Origin: Stictocephala bisonia | Lineage: Eukaryota; Arthropoda; Insecta; Hemiptera; Membracidae | Reading direction: 5' to 3' | Assembly: GCA_035578905.1 (NCBI GenBank) | Contig: JAQJVL010000799.1 | Location: 307,146 to 371,145, forward strand | Length of the DNA stretch: 64,000 bases | Shown here: positions 1 to 10,950 of the stretch, in pieces | How positions within the stretch are numbered: the stretch's first letter is position 1 | Layout: each line of letters starts with the position of its first letter | Notes under the pieces: generated by a model | What the model was told of the DNA's origin: nothing | What the model saw: the letters and a program-made list of their open reading frames with translations, nothing else | Databases searched by the model: none | Translations under genes and position numbers: made by a program

Positions 1-325
1 TATCATTAAAATAAAATATTGTTAAATACTACTCATCTTTATAATACGCTAGTTTACACGAATAATATATGTGTCTAACAGGCTATAATATGCTTAGGCT
101 ACCGATTGTTTAAGTTAATATGTAAGCTATCTGGTAACGAAAACTAACCTTCTAATATTTACACTGCACTAATATCGATCTCCAAATCTCCAATATCGCC
201 TGCAAGCAACGGCATTGCACTCCAGTAACAGTTACCAGAATAACAGGGTGAGTATTACTAATACCGACGTGTTCGATAACGATATAACCTAATACCAGAA
301 TATGACGATATTTCCCATCTCTAGC

Positions 326-415
326 ATCCACTCGGAGCGACTCACTTGAGCTTCGCTCCACGTTGAACTGGAACGACGTTCGGAGTTGGAACTACTCCGC
401 GGAACTAGTTCCGAG
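326..415. repeat. remnant of an outer hAT-family element end, left part
   Basis: About 90 bases here match 4,688-4,779 almost base for base and in the same orientation. The matched stretch starts at CATCCACTCGGAGCGACTCA and ends at the octamer GTTCCGAG (408-415). It reads as the subterminal part of an older related element, into which the 416-4,838 element was inserted. The 1-325 segment to its left shows nothing I recognise. Confidence 0.7.
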
Positions 416-961
416 TAGAGATGGGTAACTCCGGAGTGAACGACAAAAAAGGAACTACTCCGGTTAAGGAGTTACAACTCCAACTCCGAGTGCTAGTGCG
501 GAACTAGTTCATTTCGGAACTAGAATAAACACCGTGCATCTCGCTCACTCGCTCCTCTTGCTATGGTATTATTGGTATTTCCAATAACTCCGGATCGACG
601 GAGGAACGATATTAACTGCTGCCGGTATTATTTAGCTACCGCAGTGCACTTTTATTTAATTGTGTGATTTTTAGATGCATTCCTTGGCTTAATTGCAATG
701 ATTTTTTTGTCTGAAGTGTAATGAATATATTCAATGAATTTAACCTAAAAATGTAAACATGTTTTACATAAAACTGAAAGCAATTTACAATGCATGTTAT
801 TTATACAACATCAAAGTTAATCAATTATAAATCAATGTGTGCCTAATATTACTTTAATAGAAATAGTTGTAATTGTATGATAATTAAATTGAAATAGTTA
901 ATTATTTAAATGCAATAATTAGTTATTAATTGATCATATGATATTACTAATGGATTCAAAC

Positions 962-1980
962 TTCAGGTTTTGGTAAATTAAAATAACAAAAAATTACAAT
1001 GCAACAAGTATAATGGTAATCAATTACCTTACACTACTAAATAATACATTATTTATTTAAAACAGTTAACATAGACAATAATATGGCTTTAAATTTTAGA
1101 TAATAGGTAACTATTTAAAATATAAAAGGAACAAACATCTAATTTATTAAATTTAAATTGTGATTCAATTGAAATAGTAAACTACACATACTAAAATAAT
1201 AAAATAGTAAATAGTAAATTACACATACTACACAACAATTTTATTCAATTTTAATCTGTTTTTTAGCTGGATAAGTCCTTCAGGTTTTGGTAAATTAAAG
1301 TAACAATAAATTACAATGCAATAAGTATAATGGTAATCAATTACCTTACACTACAAAATAATACATTAATTATTTAAAACAGTTAACATAGACAATAATA
1401 TGATTTTAAATTTAAGATAATAGGTAACTATCTAAAATATAAAAGGAACAAACATCTAATTTATTTAATTTAAATTGAGATTCAATTGAAATAGTAAACT
1501 ATTTACACATACTACACAACAATTTTATTCAATTTTAATCTGTTTTTAATCTGTTTTTTAGCTGGATAAAAAACCTTAATATAACAGATACTATGAAATG
1601 AAAATAGTATACAACAAAAAATGACAATAAAAAAACAATAATGCTTTAAAACAATTAGATTATAGTTATAGTATATAGTACAGGAACACACATTTGATTC
1701 TTTGGAGATAAATTGCTGTTTAACTGAAATAGTTTATTACTTACAAATAGAACACAACATTTCATTGAACCCTAACTAGTCTCTTTAGACAGCCTTAAAA
1801 TTTAAAATATTATGAAATCATAAGAATTATAAAACAACAAGATAAAGCATTAAATCAATCAGAGGATATTCGCCAATCTTTAAATAATAGCCTATAGAAA
1901 CAAAGAAGTAATTCTTTATAGTTAAATTGAAATTCAATTGACAATTGCAAATATAACACAACAATTACTAAATCATAGTA
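962..1980. repeat. tandem repeat of about 310 bp inside the hAT element, two good and two decayed copies
   Basis: The block from 962 to 1,277 (opening TTCAGGTTTTGG, closing TTTTTTAGCTGGATAA) is repeated from 1,278 to about 1,570 with few changes. Further right, 1,571-1,790 and 1,800-1,980 keep scattered matches such as AGGAACA-CATTTGAT, TTTAACTGAAATAG and ATAACACAACAATT, so they look like third and fourth diverged copies. The block is very AT-rich and non-coding. Its place 3' of the transposase suggests subterminal spacer duplicated within the transposon. Confidence 0.8.
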
Positions 1981-2194
1981 GTCTGGTTTTACTAAAGAGG
2001 AATAAAAAATATTTTAAAATGAAAATAAAACAAAATAATAACAATATCCTTGATAAAATCATTGCCAGAGTTGGAAATAGAGTATTAATCTGTTTGTGGA
2101 CAAATTTGGCTTATCAAAATATGAATTTATATCAGTGGTATGGCATAAGGTAAAATATTGACATAATTACAACCTAAAAGTGAGTAGTTACATT

Positions 2195-4049
2195 TTACAT
2201 GTTATTATTAATAAAAAGGACTTGAGATACTTTAGAAGGTTTCAATCTAGAGCGTTTGTCATTTATTAATTGTCCTGCTTTAGAGAAGAGTCGCTCACAT
2301 GGGACTGAGGTTGCCTGAATACACATTCTCTTCTTTACCAGTTTAAACAGACGAGGGTATAGATGTTGCCTTTCAACCCACCATTTAATTGGGTCTTCTT
2401 TCCTATTTGCAAGTGGCTCGTCCATGTATTTATCCACTTCAATGATAGAGGCAGCCAAGTTGCTCCTGGGGGCTTTATGTTTTTCAACCACACTATCCCA
2501 CTTCTTCCAAATGTCTTTCTTTGGTAATAATTCCTCAGGTTGTTCATCTTTTTCTGTCTGGTCCAGAGTATTTGAAGGCACGATTTCAACATTGGCTTTT
2601 TGTTTCAACTTCTCCACAGCTTGATTGAATTTCCTCTCCTCTTGAAAAGAGTACTTTTTAAATCTTGGATCTAACAGAGTAGCTTGAGTAAATAAATCAT
2701 TACTTTCAATATCCCTGAATCTAGTAGCCATTTGAGATTTTAATTCGTCTATTAAAAGTTTCACCTCTGGTGGATTCTCATTGGAAAGAGTATTAAGGTG
2801 ATCATTTATCATGTTTACCATAACAATTACAATTGAGAGGGTAACGTACTTCTCCCCACTGACAACTTCTGTAATGTCCTTGAAGTACTCCAACACCTCA
2901 ACAGTTTTTTCAAGGACTTTCCATTCATTTGGTTGCAATAAAGCTAAACCAGTTTCCAAAAGAGCAAGAGTTGAAACTAAGGCATCTTTTAATGAAACAA
3001 ACCTGGACAACATATCATATGTAGAATTCCACCGTGTTGGACAATCTTGAATTAACTTGAGTTTGGGAGTATTAAGTTGTTCTTGCATTGAATGAAGTTT
3101 TTGTAAAGCAGTTGAACTTCTTTTGAAATGTTCAACTATATTTTTTACTTTGTTTGTAGGGTTCTGTATGTGAATAAGTGCAGCTTTTACAACCAAGTTT
3201 AAACTATGTGCAAAACAAGGGATATGGCGCCAATTACATCTACGAACTGCAGCAACAATGTTTGCAGCGTTATCAGTGACTACTGCACAAATTTTATTAT
3301 TTAAACCCCATGTACTTACTGTTTCTAATAGATGACCTTGCAAATTTTCAGCAGTGTGCTTTTCATTAAATTCCACACAACCAATCATAGCAGTTGAAAG
3401 TTCCATATCTTTGCTGAAAAAATGAACTGTCAAAGCAACATAACTTTCATTGTTTCGGGATGTCCACCCATCAGTGGTTAAGCATAAAGCTTCTGTTTCA
3501 CTAAGTTTAGAAACTACTCTTGCTTTAGTGGATTGGTACAATTGTGGAATTAAACTTGAAGATATTGTTTTTCTAGTAGGGGGTGTGTATCCGGGACAGG
3601 TCATGCTCAACAATTTCCTAAACTCTTCTTCTTCCACTAATCTAAAAGAATGGCATTCCTTGACAATCATTTTTACAATTTGTTGGTCAATTTCCTTAGA
3701 TTTATTTAAAGGGAGGGGTTTTTTTAGATCTTACAAATTCATCCATACCTAGTTGTCTGCTGCTACCGCTTGCTGATGCACTAGTGGATGGAATCTGAAC
3801 ATCGACATTAGGCGCTTGGACAAATCTTAATTCTTGCATGGGCGTTATAGCTTCTTCCAACACATTTGTTTCAGTAATACGTGAAAATTTAACAGTGTGA
3901 TGTTTTCTGTCTATATGTCTTTTCAAGTTACTCACATTGCCATTAGCTATGCTAATAAGGGCAAAGCAGTAAGTACACTTTGCCTTGTTTGTTCCTTCCA
4001 CAACAGAGAAATGATTCCATAAATCACTTGTTTTTCGAACGGGAGGCAT
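2195..4049 (-). pseudogene. hAT transposase (BED zinc finger, RNase H-like core, C-terminal dimerisation domain), one frameshift
   Basis: The chain starts at MPPVRKTSDLWNHF (ATG at 4,049) with a BED zinc finger: CTYC, then HIDRKH. A serine-rich linker follows and the frame closes at 3,702. The neighbouring frame continues the protein from about 3,715 to the stop at 2,195. The break lies in an A7 run followed by C4 (3,715-3,725 on the plus strand), so one extra base explains it; it could be a real mutation or a sequencing error. The second part carries the hAT RNase H-like fold: TTDGWTS (first catalytic Asp), VVTDNAANI (second Asp), DCPTRWNST, and near the end the hAT dimerisation segment with ATSVPCERLFSKAG. 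About 620 residues in all, a usual length for ZBED-type hAT transposases. It would cut and paste the surrounding element in the nucleus. Confidence 0.88.
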
Positions 4050-4838
4050 TTTATTTTGGCAAAAAACAAATAAAAGCAATAAAAACAAACTAAATTATTA
4101 AACAGCACTTAAAAATGAAAACATAAACTACAAACAAAACTCACAATGCTGTGGTGCTTGAATTAGTATATTCATTTTAACAGAAATTAATAGCCTGAAA
4201 ACAAGCTCTACCATTCTACTATTATAAAAATTAGTAATAGAAATTACTAATTTTTATATTACTAATTTTACTATTTTATTTTATATTACTATAAAATCAA
4301 TTATAGAAATTAATTAATAGCCAAAAACCATTCTACTAGAATAATATTAAGCTTTCGTACTTATTACGTACAAAAGGGCGCGAAACGTTTTCTTGAATAA
4401 AAACAGCTGATTAGAAAGTGTAGGGAAGGGGTGTGCTATGTTTATTAGTGTCATGACATTTGATGCGCACGCAGCTTGGGATATAACTGCCATTGGTTAT
4501 GGATATAAATCATATGTTAGTTTCTATCTTTTTGGAACTACCAACAGAAAGGAGTGAGAACGAGATGCGCGCGCAACCACTGTCAGAGCGGCTGCAGTGT
4601 CGACGTATCGCTCCCCACTCCATGGAACTAACATAGTTCCGGAGTTGTTGGAACGATCAAAACAAAGGAGTGAAGTACGTGATGCGCGCGCATCCACTCG
4701 GAGCGACTCACTTGAGCTTCGCTCCACGTTGAACTGGAACGACGTTCGGAGTTGGAACGACTCCGCGGAACTAGTTCCGAGTAATTATAACTCCGGAGTG
4801 AACTAACTCCGTCTGATGAACTACATTTCCCATCCCTA

Positions 4839-4903
4839 GTTCCGAGTCATTATAACTCCGGAGTGAACTAACTCCGTCTGATGAACTACATTTCCCATAC
4901 CTA
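4839..4903. repeat. right end of the outer hAT-family element (duplicate of 4,777-4,841)
   Basis: A unit of about 63 bases ending CATTTCCCATACCTAG (to 4,903) repeats the right end of the inner element (ending CATTTCCCATCCCTAG). Together with 326-415 it is the interrupted end of the host element. It shows that the inner copy transposed into a related copy rather than arising by tandem duplication alone. Confidence 0.7.
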
Positions 4904-5879
4904 GCAGGTAATCCCATCACTATTCAGGGACATGGAATCACTCATACATCTTGACATATTAAATTGAGTATACATCTTGACATTTTAAATTGAGTTAGGT
5001 AACTTTTCAAAATTACTATAACTATTACTGATGAGATTGTAAATATTTAATTGAAGTTTTTAATAAACAAAATATGTTGAAACAAACTTTTAGGCCTTTT
5101 AATATGATATAAATTTAAGTTTATTTTCAAAACTATTTTATTTTTAACTACAAACTTAACAATTTTTAAATAAAGCTGTAAAATAATTACCTATCCACAA
5201 TAAATTATATTGTATGTGCTGCTACCTAGGAAATACTTGGTCCAACTAGTCCAACTATTGACATAGTTTCAGCTGTTGCCACCAGGTGCGCCACAGCCCT
5301 CCACACAGTTGGTTCATCTAAGGAGGCAAATAGTGAGTAGTACCATTGATTTCACTAAATAAATCAATGTATAGTAAAATCAAAGGTAGTACCCTTGATT
5401 ATATACGCACATATATACGGTGCGTATATATTCAAGGATTAAACACCAACTATGCGTTCGCCAAACTAAAATGCGATTTTCAATCTGACTCCGGTGCCCT
5501 CTTAAAGACGGCTCACGCGCAATTTCACTCATAAAAACGTGTTCTTAAACACAAATATCACTATAAAAACAAAACTAGTTAAAGCAAAATCTCCAGCATA
5601 ATTTTTCTTAAAGAATATAACATGGTGGACAATATACTATAAGTTTGAAAATTATTGCTAATTTATTTTAAGTTTGACAGCAAATTTAAACTCATAGTTT
5701 TGTAATTTCAGACCAGCGGAGAGGCCGTTCCGCCAGTGCCAAAGTTATTTATTATTAATATAGTCCGAATTAATTTTATTTGGACTATATTGACAGATAT
5801 GCTCTTGAACTGTTTAATAATATAAGAACACAATTAAGAAAATGACAGTACTTTACGAGAAAGAACATTACCGGTATCA
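4904..5879. other. no gene recognised
   Basis: AT-rich sequence without a credible exon. A short hairpin (5,393-5,437) is listed separately. The 62-codon frame at 5,346-5,534 has no domain or compositional signature of a gene. Confidence 0.5.
5393..5437. repeat. hairpin, 18 bp arms with one mismatch
   Basis: The arm CCTTGATTATATACGCAC (5,393-5,410) is matched by GTGCGTATATATTCAAGG (5,420-5,437), 17 of 18 pairing, with a 9-base loop. No terminator or gene is adjacent. It may be a tiny foldback remnant. Confidence 0.7.
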
Positions 5880-6430
5880 TCTATTACGGAGCTACAAGAT
5901 GCTTGTATCAAATATTTTTGGATATTTTCAATTCAATTCTTAGTTTTATCTTAAAAAGTCAGGTTTACCAATGGGCATAGGACTTAGTCTAATTTTAAGC
6001 AACATATTCATATTATATAGCTTTATCATCATGGACTCCAAAAAGTTGGTTCAGATGTACTTAGATGACATATTTTGTATTTGGAAATAAATTGCAATGC
6101 ACGTGAACAATTCTTTCAATTCATAAATAATTCACATATAATTTATGTATAAATTATAGTTAATTATTTGTTTTTGTTTATTTTAGAACGTGGATTGATT
6201 ATTATTTTAGAAATTAAATCAAAACATATCTAGAATATGTATTATTAATCGAATGATGAGTAGCTTATATATGTTAACTGCTTACTGAAACATTTTAGCC
6301 CAAACCCAAAATCTTAGTCTTGTCAGTGTAATTTAAATTATCTTGGACAATCATAGAGATCAGTAAAAAGAAGAACTGAAGAGCATAAAAGTTGTATTAA
6401 AAATATGGGAAATTATTCTCAACTCACATG
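5880..6430 (+). pseudogene. Penelope-like retroelement fragment (reverse transcriptase fingers/palm plus GIY-YIG endonuclease)
   Basis: In the frame starting at 5,962 the translation reads GLPMGIGLSLILSNIF and then MYLDDIFCIWK before a stop at 6,088. These correspond to the GLPMG and YVDDxFxIW motifs of Penelope-like reverse transcriptases; the DD catalytic pair is kept. A shifted frame near 6,100 continues with EQFFQFINN, the usual following segment. At about 6,330-6,430, in yet another frame and with one internal stop, comes CQCNLNYLGQ then RSVKRRTEEHKSC, the signature of the C-terminal GIY-YIG endonuclease of this group. Most of the protein between the two parts is missing or unreadable. 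It is a dead fossil with stops and frameshifts. The order RT then GIY-YIG on one strand makes chance similarity unlikely. Confidence 0.75.
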
Positions 6431-6740
6431 TTATGTTTTAACAGAGGAGTAAAATGGTCTGCAGTTAGCCCAGATACAATAAATACAAGTGCAATTAATT
6501 GAGTGCAAATATTCAATTCAAATCATTTATTTTCCTACCGCACCAGCTCTTTACTACTTCGCCGCTAGGTTTGCTAGCATCACTTGGTTGCCAGTATGGC
6601 AGCTGAGCCGCGCTACTGTATGGTATACTGTAATACAGCCTAGTGGGAAATTCATAAACTGCATTTTAACCTAGCAACAAATTTTGGAACTAATTAATGA
6701 ATGAAATTGAAATAAATACTGCATTTAACGCTCAGTTACT

Positions 6741-6987
6741 GACTGGGAGTCGTGGCGTACTCTTGTAATCCAGCTTCTTGGAGGTCGAGTGATTGGGATC
6801 GATACAGACCTTGACCGGGCTCAATTCACCGATGGTGAAGTTAAAAAGGTCCGCGGATGTGCGATTGGAGTACCACCGGGTATGGCCTTGAAAATTCAGG
6901 GTTATACAGGTGGGGCTAAGCTACTTCAACCCGCATCAATCCAACGGCCTTACCGCTAACAACTGTGTTGAGACTGATCACTCTTTT
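6741..6987 (+). ncRNA. SRP (7SL)-like RNA: Alu domain clear, S domain not recognised
   Basis: The 5' part reads GGGAGT-CGTGGCGT-ACTC, a stem with a TGGCG-containing loop, then TTGTAATCCAGC and TTGGAGGTCGAG. This is the order of helix 3, loop L2, the U-turn GUARUCC segment and helix 4 in the Alu domain of signal recognition particle RNA. The 3' end (CAACTGTGTTGAGAC then ATCACTCTTTT, 6,958-6,987) resembles the 3' strand of SRP RNA and closes with a T-run that can stop RNA polymerase III. Between them are strong local hairpins: TTCACC-GAT-GGTGAA, and a longer one built from ACCACC/GGTGG and GTAT/ATAC. I do not find the GGAA-AGCA hallmark of helix 8, where SRP54 binds. It may be a divergent SRP RNA gene, a pseudogene or a 7SL-derived element. 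Confidence 0.6.
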
Positions 6988-7379
6988 GCCGTTTATAGCA
7001 ATCATATTTCATTCATAATATTTTACTTAGACAAGAAAGTAATTAAACATTTAAACTATTGTTAATCACACTTTATTGTTGTTATTTTTTAAATAGATAT
7101 TACTGTTATTTAATATTATTTCTTCCTCTTAATATATTGTTGTTATATATTCTTACCGATTATGGCTGTTTACTTTTTATTTAATTTACTTTTGGGTTCT
7201 TATCTACAGGCACACGCTCGCTCACACACACACTTTTTTACCTTTTTTTTATTATTTCTAAATATACTGTTGTTTGTTAATATTTTCGTTGTACTATTAA
7301 ATTTTACTATTAAATTATTGTTGTTATTATTAAATATATATTGTTGTTTAGTTGCATTGTTATATACATAATATCAAAC

Positions 7380-7655
7380 TATGTTTAGTGTTATTTTCCT
7401 TTGCTACATAATTAGCTTGTATCTATTAATTAATTTCGTTGGAATTATTATTTAAACATATTATTATTCTTAGTCATAGCACTTTTTAGTTTGTTTTTCT
7501 TTTAATATTATTACTCACTTATTGTATTTCTTTGCACTGTTAACTAAATTGTACCACTTAGTCTATTTCTTGTATTATTCAATTATTGTTTTTGTCTGTC
7601 ATCAAATTTATGTATGTAATGGCATTGCCGTTGAAATAAATAAATGAAGCAAAAA
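7380..7655 (+). mobile_element. 3' tail of a non-LTR retrotransposon (AATAAA-type tail)
   Basis: The segment ends AATGGCATTGCCGTTGAAATAAATAAATG, split here as AATGGCATTGCCGTTG and AAATAAATAAATG. It matches the end of the element at 49,610-49,640 (AATGGTGGTTGCCGTTG, GAAATAAATA) and resembles the end at 10,430-10,460. No coding part survives. The 6,990-7,380 stretch before it is TTATTG-rich low-complexity sequence. Confidence 0.5.
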
Positions 7656-7827
7656 ATGGTCCTCTTCTGACTTAACTGATCCTGGGAGAGAATCAAACAG
7701 TGAAACTCCAATATATGTCAATTGTTATTAAAGTTGTTAGGAGAGCTGGAATTAATATGTTACTATTGCATCTCAGGTAATTGCTAACTGCATATTAAGA
7801 AATAATTGATTTGTTGTAAAAGTAAAT

Positions 7828-8676
7828 GCAAGGTATTGTTAAAACATTGTCCTCAGAGATTTGCAACAGTATGAATATGGGAGTTTTAACTTTAAAAAAT
7901 GATTAGAAAATAAAAAATTAGAATTGTTCTGAGAATTAGTGGAAACATTGCAAGCAACAGCTGACAGAAACCAAGTTAGGAAATATGATAGTGAGCAGTT
8001 GAAAATTGTTTTATGTAGTCTAGCAACTATGGGAATGATGATTAAGAAGTCTAACAAAATTACTAATTATTTACCAAAAGACAGCCAACAAGATTTCCAG
8101 CAGACACTGGATCAAGTGGTGGCAGACTATGCCGGGAAGTTAGTTGGATCCGACGAATAAAGTTTAGAGGCGTGGCGATAACGTATGTATTTGGATATGT
8201 CAATATTGGTAGAGATTAACCTCTGTTGAACGGAAGGGATGACTTTGGAAAGGGAAAGATTATCGAAGGAGAACTGAGGGAATTTGGAGGGTTAATTAAA
8301 TCTGGGGAAGAAAGAGGAAAAGGTTGAGATACTCAGGGAGCCCTTTCGTGAATGATCTTGTTGTTTTTGATGATGGATGTTCATCAACTTCATCTTTTGA
8401 CTCTCTCATCCAAACGCACTTTGGCCGACTTTTGTTCTTTCAAAGAATCTTGCATAACTGTAGTATCTTTAAAAGAAAGAGGAAAAGGTCGAATGTATGT
8501 TTACAATGACCCATAATTGTGTCCATTACACTTTAGTTAGATGTCTAATATCTAGGCATCACTAATAATTTTAATAATATATTTTCATCTACGTTTGAAT
8601 CTATTATGTTACATAATAAAACCCCATATTCATATTATTGAAAATCTCTGAGGACAACATTTTAACAATCACTTAC
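7828..8676. mobile_element. inverted-repeat element of about 850 bp, class unknown
   Basis: The left end (about 7,828-7,888) and right end (about 8,615-8,676) are inverted copies over some 50 bases. They share TTGTCCTCAGAGATTT, then TATGAATATGGG and GTTTTA. No clear target duplication is visible. Inside is a plus-strand open stretch (from about 7,939 to a TAA at 8,158) of hydrophilic character ending with ADYAGKLVGSDE. I do not recognise it. It could be a captured gene fragment or chance. Confidence 0.5.
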
Positions 8677-8679
8677 ATA

Positions 8680-10040
8680 GTTCTTGTATTAGGCTGATAA
8701 TTTAGATTTTTTATGTTACTTAAAGAGGTAGGTCAACATGACCTTAACAAAACTGACTGAGTAGAATTTCTGTTCACTCTTAGCTGCATTAAATTTTAAA
8801 CCCACGGATTTCAGAGCTAACAGCCTCTAAAGCTTGAAAGACTGACGTGTATAAACGATTCATGACCCTACCTTTGAGCTTATTAAATTAAATGTTATCA
8901 ACTTCGGCTACAAATACGCTATTTATTGCTTCACAAAAATATCAGGTTTGTTGACTTCTTTGCTATCTAAGATTTAATTTCTTAGTTTTGTTTTGAACTT
9001 TACCCTTTTTAAATTTCCAGTGTTTGGATTGTTTACCACATTTGAAAAAACCCTTCCATTCATACTGTTTTGGTATTTTGCATTTCCTGCCCGTACTCTT
9101 CCCTTTGACCTGTAATAATTAGTTATAAATTTTGTGCTTTGACAAGTTATAAATTATTTCACAATTCAAACCTTTTTTAACGATGGCACATTCTATCATA
9201 CATGTATGCCTGTACAAGTTATTTTTTCTAAATTTTTTTGTTACTACAAATGCCAAAATAATCCTTGAAGGAGCTTAAGCTGTACATTAAATCTGTACCA
9301 TTGGACTGACAACCACTCCAAGCAATAATTTTTTATAACATTTTCATTTCCTCTTAGCATTAAGGCTTCTTATTTATGGCTTCGACAGTGTATGGTGGCC
9401 ATCAATCGGTTTCAGACATTGGGACAACTTTACCTTTTCTACAGCTATGCCATCCTGCTTGAGGATTCTATGGAAGTATCTTTTTATCAAAAAAGCAATT
9501 AAAATAATTAAGAGTATCAAGGCCTGCATAAGTCCAGATTATACTGTCTCCCTTGTCTTTAGTTTACTTCATAACTGAGCTAGTCTGTAAGACTACAGAT
9601 TTATGTGTGGGGTTTGAGAATTGCCCAATTGTGTAAAAATTGCCTGAAAATGTGAATGTACTATGAAAAAAGTATTTATTATATTCTCTTTTGAACTAAT
9701 TTCTTACCTCTACAGAATCATTTTTAGCTTCAGTACTGGTGGAATGGTTGGAGTATGAGAAGGTGGTTATATACTTTGGAGGCAAGTAACCTCTCCCTTA
9801 AAAGAAGTAAGTTTTAGAAAGGGTTGCCATCATGTTAGAGAACATTTATAATCATGGGCCAGATGCAGCCAAATAAAATAATCTAAATGAAGTGGTGGCT
9901 ACATTATCATTAATGTTTTACATTTTAACTCGAGAAACAAACTGACAATGGTGGTGTCACAAACAGATTTTAGCATCCTTTCGCTTACATAACCTACTTC
10001 AGGAGGTGGATCTGACTACTCCTTGAGGGACCCGCTCAAA
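8680..10040. other. no gene recognised
   Basis: AT-rich non-coding sequence. I see no exon, RNA or clear repeat here. Confidence 0.5.
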
Positions 10041-10044
10041 ATCT

Positions 10045-10462
10045 GTGTTCCAGCAGAGATTTATGCCTACCAACTACTCATACAATAACGGATTTGCTCG
10101 GCTTCTGAGAGGGTGCGGCGAAGTTGCTGGCAACAACGATTTTTTCCACAGATCTACAACATCGTTTAGATCTGAAGCTATCAGAAGAGAGCTTGATCGG
10201 CTTTCCGCTTCCTGATGGTTGGACATCTTCTGGATATTTAGTTCTTTAATTAAGTTCTGTTGTACTTTATTTAAGAAAAAATCATTACCGCTCTGTTTAA
10301 ATAATCGGATTCATATCTTATTATTGCCTAGTATTAGAATTTCCTTACATTTAGTAGTTTAGCACAAAATCCTGTATCTAGCTATAGTTGCACTGATTGG
10401 CTTCAGCCACATGAATGTAATTATTTTAAATGGTGTATCCGTGAATAAATAAATAAATAACC
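10045..10462 (+). mobile_element. 3' end of a jockey/CR1-like non-LTR retrotransposon
   Basis: The reading VFQQRFMPTNYSYNNGFARL, then DFFHRSTTSFRSEAIRREL, ends at a stop near 10,217. The arrangement TNYxYNxGxxRLLR...DFF...SFR matches the conserved C-terminal tail that follows the thumb of many insect jockey/CR1-type reverse transcriptases (family knowledge; this short piece cannot be placed further). About 240 bases of 3' untranslated region and an AATAAATAAATAAATAA tail follow. A second, diverged copy of the same end lies at 49,105-49,640. The copy is heavily 5'-truncated. Confidence 0.55.
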
Positions 10463-10529
10463 ATAAAAATCAAATTAAATTATAACAGTTGATAATAATC
10501 AATTTATGTAAATATACTCACAAAACACA

Positions 10530-10950
10530 GTACATGTCATAGGTGAGTTGGGTAGTGGAGGCCATTACCACTCACTGCCTTACCCACACAGAACATTAAG
10601 CATATGGATGGGTATAAAGGTCATTCCACTGTGCATGTATGGATGATGGGTGGGAGGGTCATTACCACTGTAAGTGTTACATCATCACCACTGTCCATAT
10701 ATGAGCTGATAAAAATAACCTTTACTCAACTTTTTATTAGAATTTTGGACAATCAACTTTTTTAGACAATACATCACCAAAGATATGTACATGTTTAGAT
10801 TGGTAGGATCTTCATAACCACAGACTGTGTATGTGTGTGAGGGCCATCTCTTCTGCTTTTAATACCACAGAGGACGGTGTATGGATGGGCCACTAGTACT
10901 GTATGTGTATGAATGGGTAGGCTTTCATAAACACAGACTCATAAATTCTG
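10530..10950. repeat. degenerate minisatellite-like block
   Basis: Variants of a phrase such as CACTGT-TATGTATGGATGGGT-GG-CATTACCAC recur about six times at irregular spacing (for example around 10,540, 10,600, 10,630, 10,690, 10,810 and 10,870). The units are too diverged for a fixed period. Non-coding. Confidence 0.5.

Larger units (their letters stand above)
416..4838 (-). mobile_element. hAT transposon, near full length, with terminal inverted repeats and 8 bp target duplication
   Basis: The element begins TAGAGATGGG (416-425) and ends CCCATCCCTA (4,829-4,838), short inverted ends typical of hAT elements. It is bordered on both sides by the same octamer GTTCCGAG (408-415 and 4,839-4,846), the 8 bp target duplication expected of hAT insertion. 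Both ends are rich in repeated ACTCCG and CGGAGT motifs, probable transposase-binding subterminal repeats. Inside it holds a minus-strand BED-finger transposase (2,195-4,049) and, 3' of that gene, a set of about 310 bp tandem repeats. One frameshift in the transposase is the only obvious defect, so the copy looks young. Confidence 0.85.

Noticed and set aside
305..325. ATATTTCCCATCTCTAG as a right end of another hAT copy
   Set aside because: The sequence to its left shows no similarity to the interior of the family, so the 14-base match alone is too little.
7162..7371. 69-codon hydrophobic plus-strand frame
   Set aside because: It translates TTATTG/TTTTT low-complexity DNA; there is no sign of a real membrane gene.
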